NCBI GenBank assembly: GCA_009841165.1
Contig: VXMI01000047.1
Span: 1 to 64,000 of the forward strand
Direction of reading: 5' to 3'
DNA: 64,000 bases
From: Gemmatimonadota bacterium
GTDB lineage: Bacteria > Gemmatimonadota > Gemmatimonadetes > Longimicrobiales > Gaopeijiaceae
The notes beneath the pieces are model-generated. The model saw nothing but the letters and a program-made list of their open reading frames with translations, did not search any database and had not been told where the DNA came from. Within the stretch, counting starts at the first letter, position 1, and every line of letters starts with the position of its first letter. Position numbers and translations under genes: made by a program. Below, in pieces: positions 62,137-64,000 of the stretch.

Positions 62137-64000
62137 ATGCCGTACCCCGCCCAGGCGCCCCGCGCCGATGTCGTCCGCATCCGCGCCATCGTCGCGGCTG
62201 CGCTTTTCGCGGCGCTGACCGCCGCCTCCCCGGCGGTCGCCCAGACCGTCGACTACTCCCGCGCCGAGCGCTTCCTGACCTGGAACACCGAGCGCCTCGT
62301 CGCGGGCGCGCGCGTGTCTCCCAACTGGCTGGAGACCGGCGACACCGACCGCTTCTGGTACCGGAACAACACGGGCTCGGGTTACGAGTTCGTGCTCGTG
62401 AACCCGGCCGCCGGAAGCCGTGAACGGCTCTTCGACCACTACCGGCTGGCCGGTGCGATGTCGCTCGCCAACGACACCAGCTACGTCCCCGGGAAGCTGC
62501 CCTTCAGCACCTTCGACTTCGGCGACACGGAGAGCGAGATCGAGTTCGCGGCCAGCGGCAGGCGGTTCGTCTGCGACATCGTGCAGTACGCCTGTATCGT
62601 CGCCGACACGCTCCCGTCCCGGGTGCCCTACGTGGAGTCTCCGGACGGGCGCTGGGAGGCGTTCGCGCACGAGTACAACCTGTATGTGCGCCCCGCCGAG
62701 GGCGGTGATTCGGTCCAGCTCACCACCGACGGCGAGAAGTACTACGCGTACGGCTACAACGAGCCCGGCCCCAACCAGCTGCGACAGGGGGTACGGCCGC
62801 GCGCTCCGACCCTCGCGTGGTCACCCGACTCGCGCTACATCGCGGTCGCCAGGGAAGACGAGCGCAACGTCGAGCACATGCACTACATCTCGTACACGCC
62901 GCAGCGCCCCCGCCACTTCTCCCAGCCGTACGCGCTTCCCGGCGACTCGGTGATCCCCCTGCCGACCGTTCACATCCTCATCCTCGAGGAGACCGGAGCG
63001 GCCTCCGGCGACGGGCCGGCCCTCCGCGCGACCGCCAACCACCGCGTCGAGGTGGCCCCGACCCCGCATCAGCTCTCCTTCGCGGGCTCCGCTCCGGATT
63101 CGGCGTGGAGCGCGGACGGCACGAGGCTGCACGTCAACTACTTCACCCGTGGCTCCCAGCGGGTTTTCCTGGCCGAGATCGACGCGGCGACGGGCACGTC
63201 GCGGGTCATTCTGGGCGACTCCACCCGGACCTTCGTCTCCCTGGGGCACCGGGGCGGCGGGTCAAGCGGCGGCACGCCGTCGTGGTACGTCTCCGAGAGC
63301 GGCGACGACGTGATCTGGTGGTCGGAGCGCGATGGCTGGGGACACCTCTATCGCTTCGACGGCGCGGGCAACCTGAAGAACCGGATCACCTCGGGGCCGT
63401 GGGTGGTGGGCGAGGTCGTCCATGTGGACGAGGCCCGCCAGCGCGTCCACTTCGTCGCGCGCGGCCGCGAACCGGGACGCAACCCGTACTACGCCCACGT
63501 CTACAGGGTCGGCTTCGACGGTTCCGGCCTGACGCTGCTCACGCCCGAGGACGCGCACCACGAGATCGTGTTCTCGCCAGGCGGCAGCCATTTCGTCGAC
63601 ACGTACTCGCGCATCGAGGCGCCGCCCGTCACGGTCCTGCGCAGCGCCGACGACGGAAGCATCGTGCGGGAGCTGGAGCGTGCGGATATCTCCCGGCTCG
63701 AGGAGATCGGGTTCACCCCGGCCGAGGTGTTCTCGGCGAAGGCGCGCGACGGCATCACGGACCTCCATGGCGTGCTCTATCTGCCACCCGACCTCGATGA
63801 GAACGCGAAGTACCCGATCATCTCGCACATCTACCCGGGACCTCAGGTGGGCAGCGTCGGCGCCTGGGAGTTCAAGGGGGGCGGGGAGGACTTCGCCCTG
63901 GCGCAGATGGGGTTCGTGGTGGTGCAGATCGACCACATGGGGACGCCGCACCGCTCCAAGGCGTTCCACGACAACTACTACGGCAACTTCATCGACAACG
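62137..64000 (+). CDS. S9B (DPP IV-type) peptidase, 3' end outside window
   Basis: At least 621 codons; the frame is open to the right edge. Starts at ATG 62137 with GGAGG upstream, then a signal peptide (ending AASPAVA). The propeller contains GKLPFSTFDF, SPDGRWEAFAHEYNLYV and TLAWSPDSRYIAVAREDER, typical of dipeptidyl-peptidase IV N-terminal domains. The alpha/beta hydrolase core begins near VLYLPPDLDENAKYPIISHIYPGPQ; its Ser, Asp and His lie beyond the edge and cannot be checked. Third S9 gene of the window; likely exported and peptide-degrading. Confidence 0.88.
   Translation, partial: MPYPAQAPRADVVRIRAIVAAALFAALTAASPAVAQTVDYSRAERFLTWNTERLVAGARVSPNWLETGDTDRFWYRNNTGSGYEFVLVNPAAGSRERLFDHYRLAGAMSLANDTSYVPGKLPFSTFDFGDTESEIEFAASGRRFVCDIVQYACIVADTLPSRVPYVESPDGRWEAFAHEYNLYVRPAEGGDSVQLTTDGEKYYAYGYNEPGPNQLRQGVRPRAPTLAWSPDSRYIAVAREDERNVEHMHYISYTPQRPRHFSQPYALPGDSVIPLPTVHILILEETGAASGDGPALRATANHRVEVAPTPHQLSFAGSAPDSAWSADGTRLHVNYFTRGSQRVFLAEIDAATGTSRVILGDSTRTFVSLGHRGGGSSGGTPSWYVSESGDDVIWWSERDGWGHLYRFDGAGNLKNRITSGPWVVGEVVHVDEARQRVHFVARGREPGRNPYYAHVYRVGFDGSGLTLLTPEDAHHEIVFSPGGSHFVDTYSRIEAPPVTVLRSADDGSIVRELERADISRLEEIGFTPAEVFSAKARDGITDLHGVLYLPPDLDENAKYPIISHIYPGPQVGSVGAWEFKGGGEDFALAQMGFVVVQIDHMGTPHRSKAFHDNYYGNFIDN

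Noticed and set aside
59106-62189. 1,027-codon open frame opposite aconitase
   Set aside because: Shadow of acnA; Arg/His-rich with no family motif, and it begins beyond the aconitase coding region on both ends only by chance.

Overview
The window is very GC-rich, gene-dense bacterial chromosome. Gene content and style point to Gemmatimonadota or a close relative. This is inference from: a large TonB-dependent receptor with an N-terminal carboxypeptidase-regulatory-like domain, three S9 serine peptidases, tandem periplasmic parvulins, a PQQ-type sugar dehydrogenase, many GTG starts, and a tRNA gene with no encoded CCA. No 16S or other decisive marker is present. Nothing looks like a prophage, IS element, CRISPR array or integrative island. 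Almost all sequence is coding, and most gaps are under 200 bp.

Layout. (1) 1-1.8 kb: envelope proteins on the + strand (membrane protein cut by the left edge, LiaF/toast-rack-like protein, small membrane protein). (2) 1.85-3.06 kb (-): Mrp-type P-loop ATPase, divergent from a + strand P5C dehydrogenase (3.37-5.0 kb). (3) 5.0-11.5 kb (-): one apparent six-gene operon, lepA - ROK kinase - PfkB kinase - STAS/HATPase protein - STAS-like protein - Cys/Met PLP enzyme. (4) 11.7-14.9 kb (+): TonB-dependent receptor broken by a single in-frame TGA. (5) 15.0-26.8 kb (+): a tightly packed run of DUF58 protein, BatA-like protein, mfd, PrsA-like lipoprotein, SurA-like isomerase, pdxA, holB and moaC. (6) 26.8-30.1 kb (-): LysM transglycosylase, guaB and a small DUF2281-like protein; then a + strand hexapeptide acyltransferase. 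(7) 31-33 kb (-): acetyl-CoA synthetase, divergent from a PerR-type regulator with an operator-like palindrome between them. (8) 33.7-34.9 kb (-): two poorly known proteins. (9) 35.1-37.6 kb (+): beta-barrel protein, moeA and an M23 lipoprotein. (10) 37.6-46.0 kb (-): aroB, acyl-CoA ligase, NYN/OST-HTH protein, alkyladenine glycosylase, NhaC antiporter, etfB, etfA. (11) 46.2-48.6 kb (+): PBP1A and a DUF3343 protein. (12) 48.6-54.8 kb (-): sugar dehydrogenase-DUF1028 fusion, thymidine phosphorylase, S9 peptidase, small lipoprotein. (13) 54.9-64 kb: S9 peptidase (+), citrate synthase (-), DUF411 protein (-), tRNA-Leu(CAA) (-), aconitase (+), and an S9B peptidase running off the right edge.

How it fits together: most genes are household functions of an aerobic, peptide- and amino-acid-using heterotroph. 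These include P5C oxidation, acetate activation, ETF with an acyl-CoA ligase, citrate synthase and aconitase, secreted S9 peptidases, outer-membrane biogenesis chaperones and peptidoglycan enzymes. The best candidates for something new are the STAS/HATPase + STAS-like pair placed between sugar kinases and a sulfur-amino-acid enzyme; the three-part PQQ dehydrogenase-DUF1028-peptidoglycan-binding lipoprotein; the NYN-OST-HTH protein overlapping a base-excision glycosylase; and the single-stop TonB receptor. No complete, obviously new defence or biosynthetic system is visible. Residue positions are counted by hand, and family calls rest on recognised motifs, not on searches.
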